The translations under genes and the position numbers were made by a program. DNA of 64,000 bases, taken from NCBI GenBank assembly GCA_027313705.1, contig DAHVDE010000115.1, forward strand, positions 62,001 through 126,000, in the 5' to 3' direction. This stretch comes from Actinomycetota bacterium. Lineage in GTDB: Bacteria > Actinomycetota > Actinomycetes > Streptosporangiales > Streptosporangiaceae. A model generated the notes under the pieces. The model was not told the DNA's origin and did no database searches. It saw nothing but the letters and a program-made list of their open reading frames with translations. Every line of letters begins with the position of its first letter. The first letter of the stretch is position 1. This document shows positions 55,093-63,837 of this stretch, piece by piece.

Positions 55093-56235
55093 CTAGCCGA
55101 CGACCCAGCTTCTGGACTGGGACGCGAGCTGGTTGACCAGGCTAGAAGACCCGCGCCCTTGGGCGAGCAGCCGCTCCCTGTTGGTGATCGGTACCAGCCA
55201 CAGCCACTTCACCGGGTCCCCGGCAACCGCGAATCCCGACAGGTCTGGCACCTCAGGTCCGAGCAGCACGCTGGGGTTGTCGAGGAAGAGCACAGCTTCG
55301 TTGCCGTGACCGAGCGGGAACGAAGAAGGTTCGTGGTACCAGCGAATCGCCTGGCCATTGCCGATCCAGCTGATCTCGCGCCACGGGTACTGCGCGAGCC
55401 AGAGGAAGATCCTGGCCGCCTCGTTGCTCGGCAGCGTGGTGGCGACCGCCAGTTCGATCCTCGCCTTGGCGGCGTAGTCCCTGCCAGTCTGCTCGACTAC
55501 CGGCATCCGCTGGCAGCTCATGCCGACCGTGGTGAGCACCGTGTAAGTGCGGCGGCCAGCCGGAGGCCGCTCAGAAACGCCGACGGTCGGCGGCTTGCTG
55601 CCAGAGACGTCCCAGTACCTGGCGCCTGGTCCGAGCCGGTCGAGCAGGTGCCCGAGCATGCTCTGCTGGAACTGCGCCCAGGCATCGCCGTCAAGGCGCC
55701 ACCGCCAGAAGTCGGCCGCTTCGGAGACCCTCGGCCCCAGGCCTTCCATCGCCTCGTCGAGCGACCAGCCGAACGGCGTCTGACCGATCACGTCCCTGCT
55801 GTAGCCCGGCATTCCCTTCGACATATCTGACCAGCCGGGAATGGCGGCGAGCAGCTCGCTGCCCTCGTATATGGCGACTCCGTCGCCTTCCTCGAACCAC
55901 ACGGCGCGCAGCGATGCCTGACTCAGCGGCGCCCGGCCATCCGGGTGCTTGGTGTGGCCTTCCGGCATCTCGGGCGCGTGGCCCGCGTCGAGCAGCGCAA
56001 GGTCGATATCGGCTGGTGCCTTGCGATGGTTGGCCAGCCAGGTCGCGGCGATCGGGTCCGAGCGGTCATGCATGTACGCCGCGGTTGTCCAGCCGTCGAA
56101 CTCGACGACCACGCGTCTGCTGCCATATGGACTTTCGCTGTCAAGCAGCGTGACTGGTCGGCTGGGTTCGGCAGATACCCTTGACTGACCGGAACGAGAG
56201 CGCGTGGTCGACATAACAAAGGAATCTATCGACAT
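55093..56235 (-). CDS. suppressor-of-fused (SUFU) domain protein
   Basis: The C-terminal half of this 380-residue protein is a SUFU domain: YTVLTTVGMSCQRMPV, ARIELAVATTL, YPWREISWIGNGQAI, FLDNPSVLLGPE and VKWLWLVPITNRERLLA. The N-terminal half is an unassigned Trp-rich region that may bind a partner (FDGWTTAAYMHDRSD). The start at ATG 56235 has AGGAG seven bases upstream; ATG 56214 is an alternative. Bacterial SUFU proteins are of unknown function and often lie near toxin or immunity genes. It is the only minus-strand gene in the core block, and its start is 45 bp from that of rlmN. Confidence 0.85.
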   Translation of the reverse strand: MSIDSFVMSTTRSRSGQSRVSAEPSRPVTLLDSESPYGSRRVVVEFDGWTTAAYMHDRSDPIAATWLANHRKAPADIDLALLDAGHAPEMPEGHTKHPDGRAPLSQASLRAVWFEEGDGVAIYEGSELLAAIPGWSDMSKGMPGYSRDVIGQTPFGWSLDEAMEGLGPRVSEAADFWRWRLDGDAWAQFQQSMLGHLLDRLGPGARYWDVSGSKPPTVGVSERPPAGRRTYTVLTTVGMSCQRMPVVEQTGRDYAAKARIELAVATTLPSNEAARIFLWLAQYPWREISWIGNGQAIRWYHEPSSFPLGHGNEAVLFLDNPSVLLGPEVPDLSGFAVAGDPVKWLWLVPITNRERLLAQGRGSSSLVNQLASQSRSWVVG

Positions 56236-56280
56236 TCCGCTGCTCCTGTGGCACAGGCGCGGATACTGTGAGGGGTTTGG

Positions 56281-57402
56281 TTGGAGTTGGTTCAGGTTAA
56301 GCCGCTCCGGGCTGGCCGTATGCGGCCTTTGCGGCACTTGGCCGATCTCGACCAGGACGGCCGTCGTGCCGCCGTCGCCGAGCTTGGCCTGCCCGGTTAC
56401 CGCGCGGACCAGTTGTCCAGGCACTACTTTGGTCGCCTGGCCGATTCGCCAGCCGACATGACCGATCTGCCGGCCAGCCTTCGGCAGACCCTCACCAAGG
56501 CGCTGCTTCCCGAGTTGCTGACCGCCACTCGCGAACTGACCTGTGACCAGGGCATGACCAGGAAGACGCTCTGGCGCGCCGCTGACGGCTCGCTGGTCGA
56601 ATCCGTGCTTATGCGTTACCCGAACCGGGTGACCTTGTGCGTGTCATCGCAGGCAGGCTGCGGAATGGCCTGCCCGTTCTGTGCCACCGGCCAGGCTGGC
56701 CTGACCCGCAACCTCTCTGCGGGGGAGATTATTACCCAGATCTTCAAGGGGGCACAGGCGCTGGCCGCCGGCCAGCTTAGCGGCGGCCAAGGCCGGGTGT
56801 CGAACATTGTCTTCATGGGCATGGGCGAGCCCTTGGCCAACTACGGTCCAGTGCTGACCGCTATCCGTCGCCTCAGCGATCCGGTGCCTTCGGGATTCGG
56901 GATCTCACAGCGCTCGATCACGTTGTCGACTGTCGGGCTGGTGCCCGCGATCCGCAAGCTGGCAGGCGAAGGGCTGACGGCGAGGCTGGCGGTATCGCTC
57001 CACGCTCCTGACGACGAGCTACGCGACGAGCTCGTGCCTGTCAACCGTCGCTGGCGGGTCGCCGAGGTGCTCGACGCCGCCTGGGACTACGCGGCCGCGA
57101 GCAGCCGTCGCGTGTCGATCGAGTACGCGATGATCCGCGACGTCAACGACCAGTCCTGGCGCGCGCGGGCACTAGTCAGCCTGCTTGCTGGCCGTCCCGC
57201 TCACGTGAACCTGATACCACTCAATCCGACACCTGGCTCGAGGTGGACAGCCTCAGACCGTGCCGTGGCGGCTGAGTTCGAGGAAACCCTGTCCAGGGGC
57301 AATATTCCGGTCACCGTGCGGGACACCAGAGGCAGGGAAATCGACGGCGCCTGCGGCCAGCTAGCCGCCGCCCACAACCCCGCCCCTAACCCCCGCCCCT
57401 AA
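56281..57402 (+). CDS. rlmN: dual-specificity rRNA/tRNA adenine-C2 methyltransferase RlmN
   Basis: The 373-residue radical-SAM enzyme methylates A2503 of 23S rRNA and A37 of some tRNAs. The cluster motif [14 protein letters not shown] holds the three Cys ligands. Also seen are [13 protein letters not shown], the two further catalytic Cys ([10 protein letters not shown] region, GACGQ-type end) and [12 protein letters not shown]. The TTG at 56281 begins [12 protein letters not shown]; the ATG at 56320 is an alternative. Its last ten residues and stop are encoded by the 13-bp tandem repeat, so the C terminus has been replaced by repeat sequence. Confidence 0.95.
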   Translation: MELVQVKPLRAGRMRPLRHLADLDQDGRRAAVAELGLPGYRADQLSRHYFGRLADSPADMTDLPASLRQTLTKALLPELLTATRELTCDQGMTRKTLWRAADGSLVESVLMRYPNRVTLCVSSQAGCGMACPFCATGQAGLTRNLSAGEIITQIFKGAQALAAGQLSGGQGRVSNIVFMGMGEPLANYGPVLTAIRRLSDPVPSGFGISQRSITLSTVGLVPAIRKLAGEGLTARLAVSLHAPDDELRDELVPVNRRWRVAEVLDAAWDYAAASSRRVSIEYAMIRDVNDQSWRARALVSLLAGRPAHVNLIPLNPTPGSRWTASDRAVAAEFEETLSRGNIPVTVRDTRGREIDGACGQLAAAHNPAPNPRP

Positions 57403-57429
57403 CCCCCGCCCCTAACCCCCGCCCCTAAC
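57378..57429. repeat. four 13-bp tandem units at the rlmN stop
   Basis: CCCCGCCCCTAAC is repeated four times without change. Each unit contains TAA, and because 13 is not a multiple of three the stops fall in all three frames. A CCCCCGCC/GGGGGCGG dyad follows at once and may act as a terminator. Confidence 0.9.
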
Positions 57430-57464
57430 CCCCGCCGGGGGCGGGGCGGGGCGGGGCGGGGGCG

Positions 57465-57690
57465 CATGTTGTGGCGGCGCATGTTGTGGGGGTTGGCGGC
57501 TGGGGCGGGGCGGGGGCGGGGGCGCACGTTGTGGCGGTGTGGGGGTTCTGGTCCCCGCGTTGTGGCGGTGTGGGGGTTGGCGGCTGGGGCGGGGCGGGGG
57601 CGCACGTTGTGGCGGCGCATGTTGTGGCGGTGTGGGGGTTCTGGTCCCCGCGTTGTGGCGGTGTGGGGGTTGGCGGCTGCGGCTGCGGCT
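57465..57690. repeat. repeat array 2 (same core family as array 1, inverted)
   Basis: Seven copies of YGTTGTGG(C/G)GG are interspersed with TGTGGGGGTT and GGGGCGGGGCGGGGGCGC blocks. An 88-bp unit around 57526-57613 repeats with small changes. Two copies read GGTCCCCGCGTTGTGGCGG, whose complement matches the array-1 core at 17 of 19 positions. The plus strand is rich in G runs that could form G-quadruplexes. The 407-bp gap between rlmN and the acyltransferase is the 13-bp repeat, this array and about 120 bp of G-rich leader; no gene is credible. Confidence 0.92.
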
Positions 57691-57809
57691 GGGGCGGGGC
57701 GGGGCGGGTGACGGGTGGGGTGGGGTAGGTTGGGGGGCTGGTTGGCGGGTGAAGGTCCAGGTCGGCGTGGGATTCGTGATGCTTGCGTAGTGCGCTACTG
57801 TGGCGGTCG

Positions 57810-58472
57810 ATGTCTGGAATGCCGTCCTTGGTTCGGTGGCGCCGCCGGGTTGCCACCCGGCTAGTGCATGCTGCCTGGCGTAGGGCCAGGGATGCGGGCA
57901 TGATCACGGCGGATACAGATGCTGGCCGGCGGTTTTCCCGGTTCGGCCGGGGTTCGCTGATGGCGTTTCCTACCGGGTCCGTGTACGGGGAGCCCTGGAT
58001 CGAGGTCGGCGAGGACACCATGATCGCCGAGTGGACGTCGGTATGCGCGGGCATGATGCCCGGTCATGACCTCGGGCCGGAGCCCGTGCTGCGAATCGGT
58101 GACCGGTGCGTGATCGGGCGCGGCAGCCACATCGTGGCGCACAGTTCCATCGACATCGGTGACGACGTGTATACCGGGCCATACGTCTACATCACCGACC
58201 AGAATCACGGCTATACCGATCCTGACCTGCCGATCGGGCGTCAGTGGCCGGTGAACTTGCCGGTCAGGATCGGGGCGGGCACCTGGCTTGGCACCGGGGT
58301 GATCGTGCTGCCAGGGGCGGTGATCGGCAGGAACGTGGTCGTCGCGGCCGGGTCGGTGGTGCGGGGTGAGATTCCCGACCTTTGCGTGGTCGCGGGCGTG
58401 CCGGCCCGCGTGATCAAGGGGTTCAGCCCTGAGGCTGGCTGGTCGAGGCTGACGAGCCAGGTGCCTGACTAG
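57810..58472 (+). CDS. hexapeptide-repeat (LbH) acyltransferase
   Basis: A 220-residue protein whose second half has left-handed beta-helix hexapeptide repeats (VLRIGDRCVIGRGSHIVA, IGAGTWLGTGVIVLPGAVIG, then VVVAAGSVVRGEIPDLCVVAGVPARVI), with an acceptor loop ITDQNHGYTDPD containing the likely catalytic His. It belongs to the xenobiotic/sugar O-acetyltransferase class. The N-terminal 45 residues are basic. The ATG at 57810 is preferred over 57783. The acceptor is unknown; a cell-envelope sugar is plausible. Its stop overlaps the end of the convergent gene by 4 bases. Confidence 0.88.
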   Translation: MSGMPSLVRWRRRVATRLVHAAWRRARDAGMITADTDAGRRFSRFGRGSLMAFPTGSVYGEPWIEVGEDTMIAEWTSVCAGMMPGHDLGPEPVLRIGDRCVIGRGSHIVAHSSIDIGDDVYTGPYVYITDQNHGYTDPDLPIGRQWPVNLPVRIGAGTWLGTGVIVLPGAVIGRNVVVAAGSVVRGEIPDLCVVAGVPARVIKGFSPEAGWSRLTSQVPD

Positions 58473-58906
58473 GGCGGCGCGGCTGGGCGGCGCGGCTGGG
58501 CGGCGCGGGCGCCGCCGGTTGCCTGGCGCACGAAGACCTCACCGTGCAGTGCCCGTCCGATCAGGTCAGCGGCCTTCGCGGCGGCGGCCAGTCGCTGGCC
58601 TTCGTTGCGGTATGCGGCAAGTACCGCCTCGATCGCGCCGGGCGGCAGGTGCGGCCCGAGTTCGGTGCGTGCCGTTCGGTAGCCATCCCTGGCACCATCG
58701 ACACAGGCGCTCAGGTGGTGCCTTGCGAGGGTCGCCAGCGCGATCGGGTGGCGCCTGAGCACACCGTGCAGCAGATAGTCGGACGGCACGACCTCAAGCA
58801 GCCAGGCGATAGCCGATCGTTCGAACTCCTGGCTGCCCGGCGGGTGCACGCCCGCAGGCCAGCCAGGCGGTACATAAGATGTCACTCGCCTAGCATAATC
58901 AAACAT
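58469..58906 (-). CDS. small hypothetical protein divergent from typA
   Basis: A 145-residue helical protein starting [19 protein letters not shown]. Later blocks [39 protein letters not shown] and [19 protein letters not shown] look like a compact helical domain. I believe similar proteins occur in other actinobacteria but know no function. The ATG at 58906 immediately follows a perfect palindrome, so it may regulate itself. The longer upstream frame runs into typA leader sequence. Confidence 0.75.
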   Translation of the reverse strand: MFDYARRVTSYVPPGWPAGVHPPGSQEFERSAIAWLLEVVPSDYLLHGVLRRHPIALATLARHHLSACVDGARDGYRTARTELGPHLPPGAIEAVLAAYRNEGQRLAAAAKAADLIGRALHGEVFVRQATGGARAAQPRRPAAPP

Positions 58907-58908
58907 AT

Positions 58909-58924
58909 GTTCTAGGACTAGAAC
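58909..58924. promoter_or_regulatory. perfect palindrome at the divergent promoter
   Basis: GTTCTAG-GA-CTAGAAC is a perfect 7-bp dyad with a 2-base centre, two bases upstream of the small gene's ATG and 126 bases before typA. CTAG is rare in such genomes, so two copies here are notable. It is probably an operator or overlaps a promoter. Confidence 0.5.
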
Positions 58925-59049
58925 AAGGTGTCGAACGAAGGTCTGGTCTGGTTGGCGCGGGGCTTCCCGACTATACCTGCGGGTACACTGAAAGTGCCGC
59001 CAGCCATAGTCCGTGCGGCGTTCCCAAGTTCGCATCGGAGTCTTCGCGC

Positions 59050-60993
59050 ATGCCCACGCCCGCCGCACCGTCCGCCCACCGTCCGGGCGCCGGCCCCGCC
59101 ACGGAGTTCGCTACCCGCGACGACCTTCGTAACGTGGCCATCGTCGCGCACGTCGACCACGGCAAGACCACGCTGGTTGACGCCATGCTCTGGCAGTCGG
59201 GAGCGTTTCGCGCCAACGCGCAAGTGGCCGAGCGGGTGCTCGACTCCGGCGACCTAGAGCGCGAGAAGGGCATCACCATTCTCGCCAAGAACACTGCGGT
59301 GAATCACGGCGGCCTGACCATCAACATCATCGACACGCCAGGTCACGCCGACTTCGGCGGAGAGGTGGAGCGCGGCCTTTCGATGGTCGACGGGGTTCTG
59401 CTGCTCGTGGACGCCAGTGAAGGCCCGCTGCCGCAGACCAGGTTCGTGCTGCGCAAGGCGCTTGAGGCCAAGATGCCGGTGATCTTGGTGATCAACAAGG
59501 TCGACCGGCCCGACGCGCGGATCGCCGAAGTCGTCGACGCGACCTATGAGCTGTTCCTCGATCTCGACGCGACCGAGGACCAGATCGAGTTTCCTATCGT
59601 CTACGCGTCGGCTAAAGCCGGCCGGGCGTCACTGAACCGGCCAGAAGACGGGACACTGCCAGACTCGACGGACCTCGAACCGTTGTTCGAGGTCATCAAG
59701 CAGCACGTGCCTGCCCCTTCCTACGACCCGCGCGCGCCGCTGCGCGCGCACGTGACTAACCTGGACGCCTCGGCTTACCTGGGCAGGATCGCGCTTTGCC
59801 GTGTGGTCTCCGGTGAGATCACCCGCGGCCAGCAGGCCGCCTGGTGCCGCGGCGACGGGTCGATCGAGCGGGTGAAGATCTCGGAGTTGTTCCGTACTCA
59901 GGCGCTTGAGCGCGTACCCGCGCAGAGCGCGAGTGCCGGTGACATCATCGCCGTGGCCGGCATCGGAGAGATCATGATCGGCGAGACCCTGGCCGATCCA
60001 GATGATCCCCGCCCGTTGCCGTTGATCGTCGTGGACGAGCCTGCTATATCCATGACGATCGGGGTCAACACCTCGCCGCTGGTAGGCAAAGGCGGCGGCG
60101 AGGGGCCGCGACGCGGCCCGGCCGGCCGGGGCAGCACCAAGGTAACCGCCCGCATGGTCAAGGACAGGCTTGACACCGAACTCGTCGGCAACGTGTCTAT
60201 CAGGGTGCTGCCCAGCGAGCGTCCTGACACCTGGGAGGTGCAGGGCCGGGGCGAACTGGCCCTGGCCGTGCTGGTGGAGATGATGCGCCGCGAGGGCTAC
60301 GAACTGACCGTAGGACGGCCCACCGTGGTGACCCGCGAGATCGACGGCAAGCTGCACGAACCGGCCGAGCGCCTCACCATCGACGTGCCTGAGGAGTACC
60401 TGGGCGTGGTGACCACTTTGCTCGCGCTGCGCAAGGGCAGGCTCGAGCAGATGACCAATCACGGCACCGGCTGGATCAGGCTCGACTTCATCGTCCCGGC
60501 ACGTGGTCTCATCGGGTTCCGCACCCAGTTCCTCACCGACACCAGGGGCACCGGAATCGCGCACCACGTGTTCGAGCGCTACGAGCCATGGGCCGGACCG
60601 ATGCGGGTCAGGGCTTCTGGCTCGCTGGTGGCCGACCGGACAGGAAGCGCGACTACGTACGCCATGTTCTCGCTCCAGGAGCGCGGCACCTTGTTCGTTG
60701 AGCCGGGCACCGAGGTCTACGAGGGCATGATCGTCGGAGAGAACTCGCGGTCCGACGACATGGACGTCAATATCACCCGCGAGCGCAAGCTCACCAACGT
60801 GCGCAGTTCCACGGCGGAAGAGCTTGAGCGGCTGATCCCGCCCCGGCTGCTCAGCCTGGAGCAGGCGCTCGAATTCTGCGCCGACGACGAGTGCGTTGAG
60901 GTGACGCCGACCGTCGTCAGGCTGCGCAAGACCGTGCTCGACGCCAAGGAGAGGGCGCGGACGAGAGCCCGCAGGACTCGCGAGGGGGAGTAA
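59050..60993 (+). CDS. typA: ribosome-associated GTPase TypA/BipA
   Basis: The 647-residue translational GTPase acts in ribosome assembly and stress adaptation. G motifs are [24 protein letters not shown] and [10 protein letters not shown], followed by EF-G-like domains and the BipA-specific C-terminal domain ([32 protein letters not shown]). A Gly-rich loop [17 protein letters not shown] (about residues 350-366) is inserted in the middle. The ATG at 59050 gives a short Ala/Pro-rich leader. Confidence 0.96.
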   Translation: MPTPAAPSAHRPGAGPATEFATRDDLRNVAIVAHVDHGKTTLVDAMLWQSGAFRANAQVAERVLDSGDLEREKGITILAKNTAVNHGGLTINIIDTPGHADFGGEVERGLSMVDGVLLLVDASEGPLPQTRFVLRKALEAKMPVILVINKVDRPDARIAEVVDATYELFLDLDATEDQIEFPIVYASAKAGRASLNRPEDGTLPDSTDLEPLFEVIKQHVPAPSYDPRAPLRAHVTNLDASAYLGRIALCRVVSGEITRGQQAAWCRGDGSIERVKISELFRTQALERVPAQSASAGDIIAVAGIGEIMIGETLADPDDPRPLPLIVVDEPAISMTIGVNTSPLVGKGGGEGPRRGPAGRGSTKVTARMVKDRLDTELVGNVSIRVLPSERPDTWEVQGRGELALAVLVEMMRREGYELTVGRPTVVTREIDGKLHEPAERLTIDVPEEYLGVVTTLLALRKGRLEQMTNHGTGWIRLDFIVPARGLIGFRTQFLTDTRGTGIAHHVFERYEPWAGPMRVRASGSLVADRTGSATTYAMFSLQERGTLFVEPGTEVYEGMIVGENSRSDDMDVNITRERKLTNVRSSTAEELERLIPPRLLSLEQALEFCADDECVEVTPTVVRLRKTVLDAKERARTRARRTREGE

Positions 60994-61035
60994 CCCCAAG
61001 CCCCGCGAAGGTTAGCCGCCCGCGCGGGACGCCAG

Positions 61036-61081
61036 CTTGTGCCTACTTGATTTGTGCGTACCTGGTTTGTGCCTACCTACT
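61036..61081. repeat. three imperfect 15-bp direct repeats after typA
   Basis: Units TTGTGCCTACTTGAT, TTGTGCGTACCTGGT and TTGTGCCTACCTACT stand in tandem between the convergent typA and uppP genes and end at the uppP stop codon. Confidence 0.7.
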
Positions 61082-62075
61082 TGATGAAGGCCAGGTAGAC
61101 GAAGCAGGCGAGGCCGATGATCACGCTGTAGATGGCGAACGGCGTCAGGGTCCTGGTGCGGAAGTACTTCATCAAGAACCTGACCGACAGGTAAGCGCCG
61201 ACGCCAGACAGGACGCTGCCGACCAGGATCTGGCCCTCGATCCCCCTTCCGAGCGGCCCGAACAAGGTAGGCACCTTGAGCAGCCCAGCGGCGAAGATGA
61301 CAGGCGTCGCGAGCAGGAAAGCGAACCGCGCCGCGTCTTCCCTGGAAAGGCCGCGGAACATGCCACCCGCCATGGTCACGCCGTCCCGGCTGATCCCGGC
61401 GAGCAGCGCGAGGATCTGAGCGCATCCGATGATCAGCGCTTCCAGGTAGCCGTAAGAGACGATCCGCCGATCGGACTGGATGGCGGAAATTAGTTCCTCA
61501 TGTCGTTCCACCCGGTGTCCTGAGGCATGCGCGCCCACCGGTGCCCCGGCGCCCACCAGCTCAGGCTCAGGTTTCCGCTGGCGCTCGGCCATGACCTCCC
61601 GATCGGCGGCCATCGACCTGCGCGTCCTGAACTTCTCCGCCGCGAACAAGATCAGTCCGTTAGCCACCAGGAACAGCGCGGCGCGGCTCGGCACTCCGAA
61701 GATGATCCTGAACGTCTTCTCGAAGATCACGCCGGTCAGCCCGACAGGGATCGTCGCGAAGATGATCATCCAGGCCAGCTTCTGGTCGGGCGTCTCGATC
61801 TCCATGTGCCGCAGCGAACTGAAGAAGCCCACGATGATCCGCACCCAGTCCCGCCAGAAGTAGGCGGTGATCCCGATCGCGGTGGCCACGTGCAGGCCGA
61901 CGATGAAGGCCAGGTATGGAGACGAGGCCTTCGCCACGTTCAGGTCAGTGGCCCAGCTACCGCCGACCATAGCCGGGATCAGCACGTTGTGACCAAGGCT
62001 GGACAAGGGGAACAGCTCGGTGACGCCCTGGACGAAGCCAACGATCAAGGCCTCAGGGTAGGTGAGGTGTGACAT
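61077..62075 (-). CDS. uppP: undecaprenyl-diphosphatase (BacA/UppP family)
   Basis: The 332-residue multi-pass membrane enzyme recycles the undecaprenyl carrier of cell-wall synthesis. The first signature is normal (QGVTELFPLSSLGHN, with Q-xxx-E). The second signature PGxSRSxxT reads AGISRDGVT, with Pro and the second Ser replaced. A polar cytoplasmic loop of about 30 residues (RQRKPEPELVGAG and on) is inserted. The ATG at 62075 has GAGAGG five bases upstream. It may be a divergent paralogue with another lipid substrate. Confidence 0.88.
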   Translation of the reverse strand: MSHLTYPEALIVGFVQGVTELFPLSSLGHNVLIPAMVGGSWATDLNVAKASSPYLAFIVGLHVATAIGITAYFWRDWVRIIVGFFSSLRHMEIETPDQKLAWMIIFATIPVGLTGVIFEKTFRIIFGVPSRAALFLVANGLILFAAEKFRTRRSMAADREVMAERQRKPEPELVGAGAPVGAHASGHRVERHEELISAIQSDRRIVSYGYLEALIIGCAQILALLAGISRDGVTMAGGMFRGLSREDAARFAFLLATPVIFAAGLLKVPTLFGPLGRGIEGQILVGSVLSGVGAYLSVRFLMKYFRTRTLTPFAIYSVIIGLACFVYLAFIK

Positions 62076-62232
62076 CAAAGCCTCTCGCTCCGTGGGCTAA
62101 CGCAGGCCGCCCAGCAAGGATATTCATGCTCAGCCGGCTTTGCGGCCAACTCACCGTAGTCGTAACCAACTCGATTGTCGTCCTCGGGTGGTCGTGCCCC
62201 GCCGCCGATGCGCCGTGATATGTAATGAAAAG

Positions 62233-63837
62233 TCATTGCGAAGCGACAGCCGCGTCGGCGAGCCCGCTGTAACGCTCCGGATCGCCCGCAGCCAGGCGCC
62301 GCCTGACGCCTGCTGCTTCCTCGGTGGCCAGCACCGCGTCGTCGGTGCGGCGCAGGCCTGCGTACTGGATGGCGAGGTAACTCAGGGACACGGCGAGGCT
62401 GGCGAGGTAGCGGTCAGGCTCCATGGCCGCGAGTTCGCGGCGCAGGCCGACCGCCTCTTCCGCGGCGCCGACCGCTTCGAGTTGCCTGCCCGCCAGCCAC
62501 AGTCGCGCGCTGAGGCTGTTGAGCCAGTACGCACGGGTTCCCTGGTCGGCCTGCGGTGGTAGCTGGCTGACGATCAGACCGCAGATCGCCGCTCCGGCGG
62601 CGGCCCAGGTCGCGTCCGGGTACGGCAGCGAGTCGATGATCGGGATCAGCTCAAAGTTCGGCGCCTTGAGGTGCAAGAGCTGCCCGGCGACCAGGGCAAG
62701 TACCGACTGCGGCACCTCGGCCCGCCGCCCGCCGCCTTCCGCCGCGGCCGGGCCGGTGAGCAGCGGCATGACTCGCCTGAACCCGGCCGGGCTCAGGTCA
62801 CTCAGGCACCGGAGCGCGAACTGCGGCGAGGCGTCGAGTTCGCTGGCAACCAGAAGCCTCGCGAGCGCGCCAGGCCAGCATGCGCTCCGCTCGCTGGCGA
62901 GGACGTCACGCAGCCAGCCGCCAAGCACGGAAGCTCCGGCCTCGCCCGCGACCACGGCAGCCACCGAGACGGCGTCTTCCGCTGTGCCAGCACCGAGCAG
63001 CCAGCCAGCAGCGACGAGCTGACGAAGCAGGCCGGGCTCGGCCTCCAGGCCGGCTCGCCCGGCCATGTTGTCCCAGTATCGCTGCTCAAGGTCGAGCAAC
63101 GCGGCCGGCGCCGAGTTCGGGGCCGGCGGATCTGGCGGCTCGCCCGCGCACCCGACCAGCGCGGCGATGTGCAGGTCGAGCACCAGGTACCTGCCAGCTT
63201 CTCCGGCACCCGCCAGCTTGAAGCCAGGACCGGGCAATTCGAGTACGGCGGCGAACGCGGCCGCCGCCTGCCCGGCGACTTCCTGGTCGGTCAACTCGGC
63301 GTCGGCCAGGCCGGCCAGGTCTATCAGCGCGGACCTGGCGATCGTGATGAGTGCGTGCGCGATCGGCCCGGCCAGTTCCGCCTGATCGCACCACCGGCCA
63401 GCCTCTCGGGCGAGCAAGAGGATTCTTGCTTCCGGCCGGGTACGCACCAGCCCAGTCAGAAGCTCGGCGAGCCCGTCGTGACGGTCGGCGTCGTCGATTA
63501 TCAGCAGCGACTTCCGCTGCGCTACCGAACCCGTCGAACCCGCCGCGTCCGGCGGCTTGAGCCACTCTGTCCGCCAGCCGCGGGCCCGCATCCGGTGCGC
63601 GAACTCCACCGCGAGCCTGGTCTTGCCGGCACCGGCGGGTCCGGTGATCAACCGGACCGGCGTGTCCTGGCCGTCCGCGCACCAGGCAAGCAGTTCGCCG
63701 AGTTCGGCGCTGCGACCGAGAAAAGGCGCGACTTCCAGATGCGGGTCGAGCATGCCGATCAGGCCGGTTTCAGGCCAATTTCGGATAGGTGATGATGCGT
63801 CCCGCAGCACTTCCTGCGGGGCGGCAGCCTGGCGCAT
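62233..63837 (-). CDS. STAND-like P-loop ATPase with helical repeats
   Basis: A protein of about 534 residues with an AAA/STAND module: FLGRSAELGELLAW, Walker A ITGPAGAGKTRLAVEF and Walker B SLLIIDDADRH, then a helical region that ends in two TPR-like repeats (LEAVGAAEEAVGLRRELAA, DDAVLATEEAAGVRRRLAA). It lacks any recognised effector or DNA-binding domain, and it stops in mid-repeat style (GLADAAVASQ), so it may be truncated. The start is unclear: ATG 63837, TTG 63855 and an internal ATG are all without a good Shine-Dalgarno sequence. The function is unknown; regulation or defence are both possible. Confidence 0.75.
   Translation of the reverse strand: MRQAAAPQEVLRDASSPIRNWPETGLIGMLDPHLEVAPFLGRSAELGELLAWCADGQDTPVRLITGPAGAGKTRLAVEFAHRMRARGWRTEWLKPPDAAGSTGSVAQRKSLLIIDDADRHDGLAELLTGLVRTRPEARILLLAREAGRWCDQAELAGPIAHALITIARSALIDLAGLADAELTDQEVAGQAAAAFAAVLELPGPGFKLAGAGEAGRYLVLDLHIAALVGCAGEPPDPPAPNSAPAALLDLEQRYWDNMAGRAGLEAEPGLLRQLVAAGWLLGAGTAEDAVSVAAVVAGEAGASVLGGWLRDVLASERSACWPGALARLLVASELDASPQFALRCLSDLSPAGFRRVMPLLTGPAAAEGGGRRAEVPQSVLALVAGQLLHLKAPNFELIPIIDSLPYPDATWAAAGAAICGLIVSQLPPQADQGTRAYWLNSLSARLWLAGRQLEAVGAAEEAVGLRRELAAMEPDRYLASLAVSLSYLAIQYAGLRRTDDAVLATEEAAGVRRRLAAGDPERYSGLADAAVASQ

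Noticed and set aside
57425-58054. Minus-strand open frame with PPQRGDQNPHTATT-type repeats across array 2
   Set aside because: It follows the repeat units and runs into the acyltransferase gene on the other strand. It is a compositional artefact.
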